Assembly: GCA_015680685.1 (NCBI GenBank)
Contig: MNCI01018957.1
Span: 178,860-242,859 of the forward strand
Reading direction: 5' to 3'
Source of the DNA: Gnetum montanum
Lineage: Eukaryota > Streptophyta > Gnetopsida > Gnetales > Gnetaceae
DNA: 64,000 nucleotides
Below are positions 34,644-46,724 of the stretch, piece by piece (position 1 is the stretch's first letter; each line of letters opens with the position of its first letter). Position numbers and translations under genes: made by a program. Under the pieces are notes generated by a model that worked only from the letters and a program-made list of their open reading frames with translations, made no database searches and was not told where the DNA came from.

Positions 34644-35243
34644 TTACTGCTTTCCATGCGTGACAGGATTCTTTGCCAAGTCAATTGCAGACATATTGTC
34701 AACACAAATCTTCATTGGCTTCTTTACTAGAGCATGGATCCGACTCATCACATTCCCTAACCATATTGCTTGACATGCACTTGAAGCTACAGCTACATAT
34801 TCTACTTCACAAGTTGAAAGTGCACCTATGGGTTGCTTCTTTGATGACCATGAACAAGCTATAGCACCAAAAGTAAAACAATAACCAAAAGTGCTTTTTC
34901 GGTCATCTACATCTCCACACCAGTCACTGTTGGAGTTCCCTGTAAGATCACAATTATTAGATAAGGAATAGAATAAACCATGATCATAAGTGCCCTTTAG
35001 GTACCGGGTGATTCTTTTGGCCACCTGCATATGAGGTTGACAAAGAGATTCCAAAAACCTGCTAAGCAAACCAACACCATAATAGATGTTCGGCCTTGTG
35101 CATGTGAAATATCTCAAACTCCCAACAATTTGCTTGAAATAAGTTGAGTCAACAAGTGCACCTTCCCCATTTTTGGACAATTTTGTGCCAACCTCCACGA
35201 GAGTTCTCACAAGATTACAATTTTCCATACAAAATTTCTTCAA
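34644..35243 (-). pseudogene. Copia RNase H region
   Basis: An open stretch of 199 codons with landmarks VGSLRYFTCTRPNI, the SDWCGDVDDRKSTFGYCF block, KKQPIGALSTCEVEYVA and a final DNMSAIDLAKNP. These are the classic C-terminal Pol motifs of plant Copia elements. It has no internal stop but is cut off from the RT upstream by frameshifts. Confidence 0.9.
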
Positions 35244-35249
35244 AAGTTC

Positions 35250-36127
35250 AGTAGCACACCTCTTTTGACAAATAAAAATCCCATCTTTTCTTTAAACTAC
35301 TTCAATGCCAAGGAAATATGATATGAGGCCAAGATCTGTCATTTCGAACTCATGCATCATTGACTTCTTGAAATCTTCAATCATTCTAGGATTATTGCCT
35401 GTGAATATTAGATCATCAACATAAAGACACAACAACAGTATATCATCAGAATCATTAGTCTTCACATATAAAGCATGTTCAAATGGGCACTTCTAGAAGC
35501 CATCCTTATAGAGGAAAGAATCAATGCACATGTTCCATGCTCGTGGCGCTTGTTTGAGACCATACAATGCTTTCTTCAATTTGTACACCTTATCTTCACT
35601 TCCTGCTTTATCCATCCAGGTGGTTGCTTAACAAAAACCTCCTCCTCTTCAAGTGGGCCATTTAGAAAGGTTGACTTCACATCCATTTGATGGATTTTCC
35701 ACTTCTTCTGGGCAGCTAACGCAATTAGAAGTCTAATTGTTTCAATTTGAGCAACAGGAGAGAAAACCTCTTGGTAGTCATAGCCAGGCCTTTGCTCAAA
35801 TCCCTTTGCCACCAATCATGCTTTGTGCCTCTCAACCTCACCATTTGACTTCACCTTTGTCTTGAAAACCCACCTCACATCAATTGCTTTGTGATCTCAT
35901 GGGATGTCAATGAGTTCCCACGTATTGTTTCTTTCAATTGCCTTGATCTCCTCATTCATGGCATGCACCCATTTGGGATCTTGAATTGCCTCCTCAAATG
36001 TCATAGATTCACTATCTCCAAAGAAAGCAAAGTGTACCAATTCTTTATCATCATTAACTTCATCATCAAGTATTACCTCATAGTCTTGCAGGCATACTGG
36101 ATCTTGAATTGCCTCCTCAAATGTCAC
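35250..36127 (-). pseudogene. Copia reverse transcriptase
   Basis: It begins with an AIQDPKWVHAMNEEIKAIE block and NNTWELIDIP (35897-36020). After a stop come MVAKGFEQRPGYDYQEVFSP and IHQMDVKSTFLNG (35576-35815), then the intact active-site string LYVDDLIFTG near 35406-35430. A short in-frame duplication of the ESMTFEEAIQDP segment is present at 36019-36127. Stops separate the parts. Confidence 0.88.
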
Positions 36128-36359
36128 AAATTCTACTAGAACTTGTGGAGTAGAGCCTGATGTAACTTTGTTGGTAGTAAAAACTTCAACTTCCTCTTCA
36201 AGGGTACAAATTTGTTGCTTCTAGGAGTCTTTGTGTGAATCAATATCCCATTTCCAAGCCTCTTCTTTGGCAAAGGTCACATCTCAGCTAACAATCACCT
36301 TCTCTGTTATAAGATTGAATAGCTTGTATCCCTCACGCTTGTAGCCAATAAAAATAGTC

Positions 36360-37285
36360 TTCTCTGCTCAATCATCTAACTTTGTTCTTGTCTCTATTGG
36401 AACATGGGCATAAGCAATAGCACTAAACACTTTAAGATGCTTCACACTTAGCTTGAAGCCACTCCATGCTTCTACAAGGATGATATTTTGCACACTCCTT
36501 GTTGGAAACTTGTTCAACAAGTAAACAAAACATGAAACAACTTCACCCAAAAATGAATTAGGCATTCCTTTTGCCTTTAGCATGCTCCTTGCCATGTCCA
36601 TTATAGTTCTATTCTTCCTTTTGGCTATTCTATTGTGTTGTGGTGTGTAGGGAAAAGTGACTTGATGTTTTATTCCCTATTCTTCACAATATTCATTAAA
36701 TTCATTGGAAGTATATTCACCTCCACCATTAGTTCATAGGGCTTTCACAAGATAGCTACTTTGTTTTTCAACATGTACCTTGAACTTCTTAAAGCAATCA
36801 AAAACTTCAGACTTCTTTTGCAAAAAAGAGACCCATATTTTTCAAGTAAAATCATCAATAAAAGTTAGGAGATACCTATTATTTCCATTTGACAAGGTGT
36901 TCGTTGGGCCACATACATCGGAATAAACGAGCTCTAGTGGTTGTGCTGCACATCGTTGTTTTGTTGCAAACGGCATTCTGTGGTGCTTTCCAAGAGTGCA
37001 AGCTTCACACAACTGGTCTAGATAATGAATACTAGGCAAGCCTTTCACCATATTTTTTTTGGCAAGCATTTTTAAACTCCAAAAATTTAAATGTCCAAAG
37101 CGAAGATGTCACAGCCAAGACTCATCATTTATGATTGCATGAAGACAATTATAAACACCACTAGAAATATCAACTTGAAACATACGATTCTTCGTCAAAG
37201 GGGCCTTGAGAATGAGTGTACCTTTGTTATCAAAAATGGAGAGTTGATTGCCATGAAGGTTGATGGCATACCCTTTTTTTGCCAA
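36360..37285 (-). pseudogene. Copia integrase and pre-integrase region
   Basis: CEACTLGKHHRMPF (the zinc-binding pre-integrase block) and LVYSDVCGP with the first catalytic Asp lie in 36842-37069. Downstream, MDMARSMLKAKGMPNSFLGE and VYLLNKFPTRSV (36368-36601) are the conserved post-core blocks. Stops break the core. Confidence 0.85.
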
Positions 37286-38545
37286 CTAACCCACACTAAG
37301 CAAATTACTCTTCATACCTAGCATATAGAAAACATCAGAAATATACTTATGATCTCCATTCTTCAAGGTGATGAGGATTTGGCCTTTTCCCATCATTGGT
37401 ATAGTGCTGCCATTGGCAAATTTAACTTTGGTGTGAGAGGTTTCATCAAGAACAACAAATAACTCCTTTTTGCCGCACATATGATTGGTACAATTAGTGT
37501 CAAGAAACCATGTATGGTAGTTTGGTGCTTCATTAGCTGCAATGACCATCAAGAGAGTATGGTCACCATCATCATCGTCCTTTTGTACACAATGAGCCCT
37601 CTGAGTGTTATCATTGTATCCGCACTCACATGAATAATGGCCACGCCTATGACAAGAGTAACATTCAATATTGGATTTGTCATACCTTCCTCTACCATGT
37701 CCACAACCACGATCTCTTGAAGTTTGCTGATGACTAGAATATGATTTTCTTTGGTCATTGCCTCCATCTCCATGATTGTTGTTATTACCACCACAACTTC
37801 TATTGTAGTGGCCTCCACGTCCACATCCTCTACCATGGGAACCACCATGCCTTTGGCTTGTTTCACCACCTTGATCACCTTTGATGGAGACTTGGCTTTG
37901 AAAAGCTTGCTCAATTGGCTTCTCAACTTTCTTCTCGTTCATTCGTTGCTCATGGGCTTGCAAGGTGCCAAATAATTCCTCAACAATCATCGAAGACAAA
38001 TCATGTGCTTCTTCTATCGCCACTACGATATGCTCAAATCTAGAAGTGAGTGACCGTAAGATCTTTTCAAGTTTGACCTGCTCTTCGTACTCATCCCCAT
38101 ATGTTTTCATTTGATTTGTCAAAGCAAGGACATGACTAATATACATAGCAACAGTCTTAGAAGACTCCATTTGTAAGAGCTCATACTAAGGTCTCAAAGT
38201 TTGGAGTCTTACCTTCTTAACTCTATCTGCACCTTTGTACGACGTCATCAAGGCATCCCAGACTTGCTTTGATGTGGTTGCATCTGCAATCTTTTCAAAA
38301 ATTTCATCATTCACCTCTTGATGGATGAAGTATAATGCCTTCTTATCCTTCTTTTTGTTCTCACGGTGGGCATTCTTCTGTGCGTCAGTTGCAACAAATG
38401 CAAGATCCGCAACGCCATTTTCCACGACATCTAGCAACTCGTGGAAATCAAAGAGCACCCTCATTTGGACACTCCACCAATTGTAATTTTTCCCATCCAA
38501 GACAAGAACCGAAACTTGTGCTGAATTATTCATTGGAAGCTGCAA
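37286..38545 (-). pseudogene. Copia gag and protease
   Basis: The N-terminus shows LDGKNYNWWSVQMRVLF (38480 region), then a stop near 38185 and a further 294-codon frame. That frame has a Gly/His/Arg-rich stretch, the zinc knuckle CYSCHRRGHYSCEC and a protease start WFLDTNCTNHMCG. The usual D-S-G active site reads D-T-N here, so the catalytic Gly is lost. Gag packages the RNA; the protease would mature the polyprotein. Confidence 0.88.
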
Positions 38546-38818
38546 TACTAAACTTCTTACAAAAAATCACAGGCCAAACCTTGTTGGTATAATAAACTGC
38601 TGCAAAAATTGTCCAAAATTCTGTGCTAGAGTGTATAGAAATTCAGAAGATTCAAAAGCACTGAAAAGAACCTTCACAACAAAAGCTGAGGCCTCAGGCC
38701 AAGCGACCAGCAAAATGGCCTTTCAAATTAAACAGAGGAAGAAATTCCCGCCAAAAGAAGCAAGCCACTTTGCCGCAGAAGAGGAAGAAAAATTGAATAC
38801 TCTTGGCTTTGATACGAC

Positions 38819-39197
38819 TAATAGAGTAATAAAAGAAAAAATAACAGCATAAAAAAAACTCAATCTTATTATGCAGATGCAAAAACCATAAATTAACAGC
38901 AAGCTTTATTTTATTTCTCAGAAACCATACACATTCAACTCTTAATTCCTGTGTCCATGACCGATCCCAAGACAGACTTAAATAGCCACATCTAGGGTTA
39001 CAAAAATTGAAACATCTAAAAACTGAGATAGATCTTCACAACAAGTTTAGAACTCTTATCTCATCTTTAAAGAAAATTCTAAAACTATCAGACGGTAGAA
39101 AAGGAAGTGTAGTTCAAGAAAAGTAAACTTCTAATTAATTGCTGTTATTTGCCGCTTCACAGTTGTTTTTTTCCAATAATTAGGCTTACTCCCAACA
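38819..39197 (-). mobile_element. 5' LTR of the Copia element
   Basis: Partner of 34075-34459, ending TTAGGCTTACTCCCAACA. The sequence immediately next to it (38800-38815) is the decayed primer-binding site on the minus strand. Confidence 0.9.
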
Positions 39198-39389
39198 CCA
39201 TATATGCAAAAATGGAAGATTAGTGTTCCAATATATAAACACCCAGAAACTGAGTGAGAATCCAAGGACAGACAGAAAGCATCAATCAAGAAAGCATTGC
39301 TGGGAAGTTTGGATTAAGTTGCAGAGTAATACTTCAAAAGTTTGGGCCTTTAATTTGCAATAGAGAAAATTTCGTTGGAAGAATATTCC
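39198..39389 (-). promoter_or_regulatory. Probable displaced 5' region of the MGNARSL gene
   Basis: On the minus strand this reads as an upstream region with a TTTATATATTGG box near 39225-39240, then the Copia element, then 72 bp leading to the ATG at 34002. I infer that the promoter or leader was split by the insertion. No transcript evidence is available here. Confidence 0.3.
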
Positions 39390-40690
39390 GTCAAACCTAT
39401 TAATTTAGCTCAATTCCAAAAGACAAAGCAACAATAATGAGTATCATTATTGACTCTAGGCTTTTAGTGCTCACTTTAGCTTCCGTCGGACCCATTAATT
39501 TAGCTCAATTCCAAAAGCCAAAGCAGCAATAATGATACACATTATTGACTCTTGGCTTTAAGTGCTCACCTTAGCTTGTTCAAGAGTTTTTCTTTTTCAG
39601 AAAACCTTCATAGAGCTGTCTCTGCCTCTTGAGAAAGCGCATTTTCATCCAAACTTATTATTTTTGCTTTAATATCAAAAGACAAAGCAGCAATAATGAT
39701 ATATACATTATTCATTGCTCAAGAAAAATTTTTAACTCTGGCTATTACCTCTCACTTTAGCTTATTTGAGAATTTTTTTTCTTTTTTTTTCTTTTTTCGA
39801 ATAAACTTCGTGGAGATGTCTTTGCCTTTGGAAAAAAAAAGATTCCATACAGACCCATTAATTTTGCTTTAATCCCAAAAGACAAAGCAGCAAAAATGAT
39901 ATATACATTATCCATTGTGCAATACAAACTTTTGACGTTGGCTTTTAGTTCTCACTTTGGCTTGTTTGAAAGTTTTTCTTTTTTGGATAACCTTTGTGGA
40001 GATGCCTCTGCCTTTAAAAAAGAAGATTCCAGACCCACTAATTTTGCTTTAATCTCAAGAGATAAAGTAGCAATAATGATTTGTACATTATTTATTGCTC
40101 AATACAAACTTTTGACCCTAGCTTTTGGCTTTCACTTTAGATTGTTTCAGCATTTTTTCGTTCTTTTTTTTTTCTTTTTTTTTCTTTTTTTTGATAACCT
40201 TCCTAGTGATATGCCTATGCCTTTGAAAAAGAAGATTCCATCGGAACCTATTAATTCGACTTTAATCCCAAAAGATAAAGCAACAATAATGATATATACA
40301 TTATTCATTGCTCAATACAAACTTTTAACTCTAACTTTTAGCTCTCACTTTGGCTTGTTTGAAAGTTTTTCTTTTTTAGGATAACATTCATGGAGATGTC
40401 TCTACCTTTAGGGGAAAAAAATTCTCATCTAGACTCATTAATTTTGCTTTAATTCCAAAAGATAAAGCAACCATAATGATATATACATTATTCATTGCTC
40501 AATACAAACTTTTACCTCTGGCTGTTAACCCTTGCTTTAGCATATTTGAAAGTTTTTATTTTTTAGATAACCTTCCTGGAAATATGCCTTTGCCTATGAA
40601 AAACAAGATTCCATCTGGACCAATTAATTTTTCTTTAATCCCAAAAGATAAAGTAATAATAATGAAATATATATTATTCCTGGCTTGATG
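39390..40690 (+). repeat. Satellite-like array, about 8 units of 100-200 bp
   Basis: Each unit contains TTAATTTTGCTTTAATCCCA followed by AAAGAYAAAGCARCAATAATGA and CACTTTGGCTTGTTTGAA-like sequence. Unit starts are near 39400, 39497, 39658, 39860, 40040, 40230, 40438 and 40622. The first spacing is about 100 bp, the rest 160-210 bp, mainly because T-tracts vary in length. Within 39896-40384 three units stay open in one frame (motif TLFIAQYKLLTLAF), but T-tract changes shift the frame elsewhere. Confidence 0.9.
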
Positions 40691-41249
40691 CAAACTTTTA
40701 ACTTTGGTTTTTGGCTTTCTGCAATCTCCTATGACGTAGTTTCAACTTTCCGTGGAACCGATGGTTGCCCATTGGTCATGGGCACAATGGCATACCAAGC
40801 ATAATGGCCATCATGTGGCATAATGGCCATGCGATCTAGGTTCTTGCAAGGTAGCACTTGTTCTTGTTGAAGGCAAAGGCCGTTGCGATTGAGATTTTTG
40901 CAAGGTGGTGCGGTTATTGCTCAATGCAAAGGCAGCTTGAAAAGCCTAAGTGACCTAGAGCACATTGTTGTAGTCTTACATGCAGATTTTTAATGAATTC
41001 CCAATTTGCCAGTTTGATTAGTTTTTGGATTAATGAGGGATTTTTAAGGGATTCTGGAATGGCTAAATTGCAATGATTTGATTGGACATCAACAAACTAA
41101 GGTCATGTTTATGTCTTCAGGTGTGCCACTTGCCTTAGATTCGACTGTAAAATCATTGCTTTTACAAAAGTAACTTAAAACATTCTCCAATTAAAAATGC
41201 TCCAATTTGATCATGGTTTCCATGCTAATAATACAAAGACATGATTGAA

Positions 41250-42262
41250 GAAGGTGCACAAGGCTTTTTGATGAAATAAAGATTACTAAGACGATGCTTG
41301 ATGTTGTTTGTTTTCTAAGTCTTCTATCAGCTTGTGGGCTGTCAGGGGTTCTTCATCAAGGCAAGTATTTGTGTAAATAAGAAGTGTTTATCCAAGTCTA
41401 ATCTATTTTTGGGTACTTCTCTAATTAATATGTATTCAAAATGTAGATGTCCATCTGATTTTTGGAAATATGATTGAGAAAAGCATGGTATCCTGGAATG
41501 CCCTGAGTTCTGGGTACCATTGAAAAGCATCCTGGAATGCCCTGAGTTCTGGGTACTATTGAAAAGCATTTTTATTGGTTGAAGGCTTGCAGAATGCTGG
41601 CTTGAAGCCAAACTCTATGATTGCAACTAGCTTGGTATCTACTTATTCTATTGTAATTAAGAATGGTCTGGTATCATATATCCTTGCACAAAATTCTCTT
41701 GTACCTATGTATGCTATATTTGGAGATTTGAAATCTGTGTAGTATTTTTACAGAAATGAGCAAGAGAGATTTGGTTGTGATGAAAATGGACACTCGGTTA
41801 AGGCACTAGATCTTTTCCATGAAATAATAAGTGTGAATGTATCTCTAGATCATGTCACCATGTTGAATATCCTTGTAACATGTGCCCATTCTTTAAACTC
41901 AAGGGAATGTGAATTTTTACATGACTTCATTACTAAAAATAACTGCAATATTAGATACATATGTGAATCATAAAAGAATAGAAAAGACATCTAATTTATT
42001 CTCCAAGATAACTGATAAAACTTTAGTTTCTTGGAATGTTATAATTTTTGGATATGTCCAATACAAGCCTACGATAGCGGCTTTAGCTATGTTTCAAAGC
42101 ATGCAGTTAAAACATTTCTTACCAAACTCTGTTACCATAGTAAACCTTGCTTCTACTTGTTCTCAGATGGACTTTCTTCAACAAGGTAAGTCCATCAATG
42201 GGTATGCATTGAGAAGACTTTGTGAATTGCATGCTTCTTTTGAAAATTCTCTTATAGCCATG
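41250..42262 (+). pseudogene. Pentatricopeptide-repeat (PPR) protein relic
   Basis: Typical PPR blocks of the plant PLS class appear in order with stops between them: ARRLFDEIK (41252 on), LSACGLSGVLHQGK, MVSWNALSSGY (41485 on), a LKPNSMIATSLVSTYS block, TLVSWNVIIFGYVQ (42020-42061) with ALAMFQSM, and FLPNSVTIVNLASTCS with QQGKSINGYALR. Intact relatives bind organelle RNA for editing, splicing or stability. Only part of the repeat array remains, and no C-terminal E/DYW domain is seen. Confidence 0.85.
41491..41568 (+). repeat. 39 bp tandem duplication inside the PPR relic
   Basis: The unit starting TCCTGGAATGCCCTGAGTTC occurs at 41491-41529 and 41530-41568 with one difference. The length is 13 codons, so the event kept the frame. 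Confidence 0.95.
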
Positions 42263-42949
42263 AAGTTTCGGTTGAAAGTAGCACAAGTATTAGCACAGAT
42301 CAAAGGATGTCTGTTGCCAAATAAACCCAGGTACATTATTTAAGTTCTCTGTACCTAACATGGAAGATAAATTAATCTTAACTATGTAACTTCTTATTCA
42401 ACCTACAAATACCTCATAATAACATGAAAGAAGGCCATTCATAACTGCACTCATCCGAATTTGACTTCAAAATCAACATCTTAATTATGAGGGTACCAGA
42501 AAATATTCTCAATTATGGGTACTACCATTTCAGAAACTTCTGTCTGGGCATACACCAGTTAATTGAACTAGCCAATGCATCTCATGACCGAATAGCACAT
42601 CAGCAAATAATTATTCAAAAGACATTTTCTATGGAATCTACTGATATATTTACAGCTAGTCTTTCATGTCTTTATTCTTTATAATAAATCAATAAAAAGG
42701 AAAACCAGCAACAAAAAGCCATCCATACAGTTCCCAAACCATGGTAAAACCTGTATTATGTACGGTAGCACAACCTGTATACTAAAATTTGAAGGAAAAT
42801 ACCCCCTAAAATAGAACTAATATGTCCACAAATCAATATTCCATTCTTCTGGTTGTTCTTTATTTGCTAAAAAAATTTACAGAATGTACAAATAGAATTT
42901 GTGAAGAATTCATCTAATCTTAGCTGATAGTTAAGATCAGAAGAATAAT
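42263..42949. other. AT-rich spacer
   Basis: Short open frames only; no motif recognised. It is the downstream flank of the minus-strand gene ending at 43069. Confidence 0.4.
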
Positions 42950-42955
42950 TTTATT
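42950..42955 (-). terminator. Candidate poly(A) signal AATAAA
   Basis: AATAAA on the minus strand, about 115 bases after the proposed stop codon at 43069, a normal distance for a plant 3' UTR. Confidence 0.4.
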
Positions 42956-43068
42956 ATCCTTCAAATCTTATGTTTAAAAGGATTATCAGCGAAAGGCTCA
43001 ATGCTCATCTTATTTAGGCTCTAACCTCTTTTAAGTAGCCATACCAAGGCTCAAACATTGGAGCAGGT

Positions 43069-44778
43069 TCACTCCACAATTAAATCACCTGCAATGCACC
43101 AAATTCAGATATTATGCAAAAACAAATTTATTTGCTAGAAAAACAAGAAAACTAGCTATCTTCAATTAAATTATTCGAAGATTACAACAGGGTTCACACA
43201 ACCCACAAGCATCCATAAACCTATCACACTCAAACAAAATTGCAAAGCATGAGGCTCTACAATCACACAATGGTTGTTCTCAATGCAAGACACAACCAAG
43301 AGAAATCTCTCCCACAACCCAAGACTGAGATCTCAACTTACAAGTGAGATACAAAAAAAATTGAACACATAGATCAACACCCCACAAGCTAATCTTGGAG
43401 CTGCAATCACCCAATGTGCTCACCCAATCTCTCTTGCCTAGTTCTCCTTGCATACCAACTGTCCTTCCTTATTCATGGATGAAGGAGAAGAAAGGCATAC
43501 ATAATTATAAAGATCCAAAAACCCTAAGAAGCTTTCTATGCCCCCCTAGATATTTTCCACATGGATCTGGAGTCTTTTGGATGTTTCCCAATTGAAACGT
43601 CGCGTCAAAGTTTTTCTTCTTTGCCGACATAAACATCTCTTGTTTCATGTAGACGCCCCCCAGTGAGAGCTCTATTCTCAGGAGAGACATCCACTATTTT
43701 TGGAAGACGTCTTCTCTGGACTAGATATGTCTACACTTTAAGGGAGAAGTTGAGAAGAAGTCTATCTTTTTGGGGAGATGTCTTCTATGAAAGCCCTGCT
43801 CTTGGAAGAGATGTCTACTGTTTTTTGTATATGTCTTCTATGGACTAGAGACGTTTGTAGACGTCTCTGAAAAGACATATATCTTTTTAGGGAGACGTCT
43901 ATCGTGAAGGTGACAAAAATAAAAATGCTTGTTTTGATGCAGATGCCTCCCAACAAGTCCCCATAAACCCTAGAACCTCCTAAACTCACCAAAATAAGCC
44001 AAAAACACCTCCAAACATGCCAGAACATCCAAGAATCTTCATCATAAAAATCAGCACAAAACACACACAAAAACAGGACAAACACGTCCAGGTCTTCTCC
44101 AAGCGCAAAAACCTGCAAAAACAACTTGTAGGACAAGCACAAGGGAATGGAAGAGATGTTCCTACACCAAACATAGTCTTCCAACTTGAAAAATAAACAC
44201 CTTCCCATCATTCCAAATCATGGCTCTTACTTCAAATCTTACGTTTATTAATATAATATAATATCTTTTTACTTGTTAAAGAAAACTGCGAAGAAAGCCT
44301 AACATCAAACAGCTGGTATGCTAAGTGTGAGACAACGTGAACACAGTTACCCTTGCCAAATAACCTTCTTTTGGAATTAAAGCAAAGACCAAAGCATCAC
44401 AAAATCTATTTAAAACCACGATCAAAACATGTGAACGGAATACGAAGAAATAAATTGAATGAATGTACCTGCAATCTTCTTCTTAATCCACTGTTCTACG
44501 ATCATGCCCGTGCCAACACCAGCAACAGCAAAGGCTCCGTAGTAGGCGACTGCTCCGAGAAAAGATTTTCGCGGCAGAAAATACGTTTCAGGGATTTCTC
44601 TAATCCTGCCTCGCCGCCTTCTGCGCGGCTCCGATGACATGTCTCTGAGCTTATCCCAGTCCACTACATCATCTGCTGCTGCTGCTGCTGGTGATGCTGC
44701 ATTTGAAATTTTAGCGACATTTGCTGCGCTTGAGATTTTTTTGCTACTATTCTCCTCCCCTGCAGGTGCTGCTGCCAT
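43069..44778 (-). CDS. Small one-helix membrane protein, two proposed exons
   Basis: Exon 1 (44469-44778) starts MAAAPAGEEN in a GCCATGG context, has an Ala-rich stretch, a basic EPRRRRRGRIREIPETYF patch and one likely membrane helix FLGAVAYYGAFAVAGVGTG. It ends at a donor GCAG|GTACAT. A fitting acceptor (TGCATTGCAG) opens a 20-base exon 2 (43069-43088) adding GDLIVE and a stop, giving 109 residues. Exon 2 is short, so it is less sure than exon 1. The codons are clean, with no damage. I do not recognise the family; the basic patch before the helix suggests a set orientation in an organelle or ER membrane (inference). A TATA box lies at 45011-45018. Confidence 0.6.
43640..43910. repeat. Degenerate AGACGTCT-type short repeats
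   Basis: Strings such as GGAAGACGTCTTCT, GGGAGATGTCTTCT, GTAGACGTCTCTGAA and GGGAGACGTCTATC recur about every 30-50 bases. Many centre on the palindrome AGACGTCT. The array lies inside the proposed intron of the small membrane-protein gene. Confidence 0.75.
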
Positions 44779-45010
44779 GGCGAACTCTGAAAATGGTCAG
44801 CTTCTTGTTCCCAGAAGAAGACGAAAATTTATGTGTAAATGTGTTCGATGAAACGAATAAGGTGCTGCTTTTCCGGAGGAGGCGCAATGTTTGCAAAATT
44901 GAATTGCTCCACCTGCAAATGGTCAGCAAGCAGTTCTTGACCACATATCCATGACACGCTTGAATTGATTATGCACAGCTAATGACGACTCTCAAATATG
45001 GAACTCAAAT

Positions 45011-45018
45011 TATTTATA
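45011..45018 (-). promoter_or_regulatory. TATA box of the small membrane-protein gene
   Basis: TATAAATA on the minus strand, about 230 bp upstream of the ATG, leaving a roughly 200-base leader. Confidence 0.45.
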
Positions 45019-46350
45019 ATAATACACAGAGGAGTTTTCATGTCCGCTGCTTACGAGCTGTTTGTTAGTAATAATAGATAAAATTTTTAAATTCATGTAA
45101 CCATGATAAAACCACAAGTAATAACCAAATAGGGAACAGTCCATGATAGGTGGTTTAATAGTTATTTCATTGTTTCATAGCAAGTAATAGGTTGTTAGTT
45201 TGAGTCACATTTAAGGTACTAGGCACCATTCTATATTATGTCACCTTCTTGTACCCCTCTCTTGGCCCATTTGGAAACTACATATATATTATCATATATA
45301 TCTATAATTTGGCTTGATTGAAAGGGTTTCTTGTAAATAAAACAAGAAGAAAGCTCTCCCTAAAGATAAAAGAAAGCATCAATCGAAAATAATGAATAGC
45401 AACAAAAGCTAAGAGCTTCCCATCACTAAGCCTCTAAAATAAAAAGAAATTAATATTGCAAGAAACAAAGTAATTGTTTAGCTTTCCCAAAAGCTTTTTT
45501 GCTTGAAGTTATAATTGAAAAATAATATTTTTGAAAATCTAATATTTAACTCCTAAAGAAAGGTCATAGATTCTTGCTACTAGATAATAACTACAAAGAA
45601 TAAGCAACAAAATATACTTCTAAATGTAAAGAAGGTAGATAATTGCATTGTCGTAACCTAAAAATTTGCATAGGTTTAATTATTAAATTTAATGCATGTG
45701 TTTAATTCTTTAATGCTAGCAAATATGTTTCAATAGGTTACTTTCAATTTTAATAACTAAATAATAGGATTGTATTCTTAGAGTCACTATCGCTGTTGTT
45801 GCCTTACATAAGTGAATATAATCTACTTACTAAAGTATTTTATTAAATTTTGTATGCTTTTCTTTTATTACTAATGGAGCTCAATCACAAATCATATGTA
45901 TATTTTATGATTAATTGTTGATATCCAATTACTAATGGAAGTTTTTCTTTCTATTAGTTATCATGCCTTTACAAGGATTTTACTATGTATATTTTATTTT
46001 TTATTATGCACATTTAGTTATGCATATTTTATTCTCTATCATACACATTGTTGATACATAAACTTTGGACACATCAACACATGGGAAAAGAAACTCGTTT
46101 GAGGAAACTATTACCTAGGACGCCTTCCATATGGGTATGAAAACCCAGGAATAGTCTCAGCTGGAGAGGGCTATGTGATGTTTCAAAACAAAATAAATTA
46201 AACTAAAAAGTTGGGAGAATTCAAATTCAACAACTATCTTGAAATTCAAGACTTCATGAAAACATTGTAAGTAGTAAGAAAATTTAGACTTTTCCCCCCG
46301 TTGCTACTGTCGATTTGGGTCATCTCATTGTTGCAAATGCCACTGCAACC

Positions 46351-46353
<3 letters not shown>
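45019..46353. other. AT-rich spacer
   Basis: No gene or recognised element; a short ATATAT run lies near 45283-45305. Confidence 0.4.

Positions 46354-46381
<28 letters not shown>
46354..46381. repeat. (GA)14 microsatellite
   Basis: A pure GA run; further GA-rich runs follow at 46624-46638. Confidence 0.95.
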
Positions 46382-46385
<4 letters not shown>

Positions 46386-46724
46386 TCCAATGTCCCACTG
46401 CCACACACCTCACTATTGCCTACCACCCAACTTGCCATTGGTGGCAAAAAACCTAGGGAGGCTGCCTGTTGCAGCTTCACCATTGCTAAAGAGAGAAAAA
46501 AAGAACCCTGTTGCAATCACCAATTCGGATCTGTATAGAGAGGGAGATAGAAAGATTTATTCCACTACCAACCACCATTATAGTTCAGGGTTTAATCTGT
46601 CGTCATCTACTGGGGAAGGGAGGAGAGAGAGAGAGAGATGCCACTACTATCTACTCTACATGCTGTAGATACGTCATTCATAGCTTCTATTTTCTAGTGC
46701 ACATGCCATTATGTCTGCCATGTG

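Larger units (their letters stand above)
34075..39197 (-). mobile_element. Ty1/Copia retrotransposon, complete but broken
   Basis: Two similar LTRs (34075-34459 and 38819-39197) enclose, on the minus strand, gag, protease, integrase, RT and RNase H in the Copia order. A polypurine tract AAGGGGAGCA abuts the 3' LTR, and a decayed tRNA-Met-like primer site (GTATCAAAGCC) follows the 5' LTR. The LTRs are close in sequence, but all genes have stops. The flanking 5-mers (CAGTA, CCATA) do not match exactly, so the target duplication has decayed or the borders are off by a base or two. Confidence 0.9.

Noticed and set aside
43640-43910. CRISPR-like regular repeats
   Set aside because: Spacing and repeat sequence are irregular, the context is plant nuclear DNA, and no cas-type gene is near.
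43762-44211. 149-codon minus-strand frame
   Set aside because: It runs through the AGACGTCT-type repeats and the proposed intron, with a Phe/Cys/Trp-rich composition typical of chance frames.
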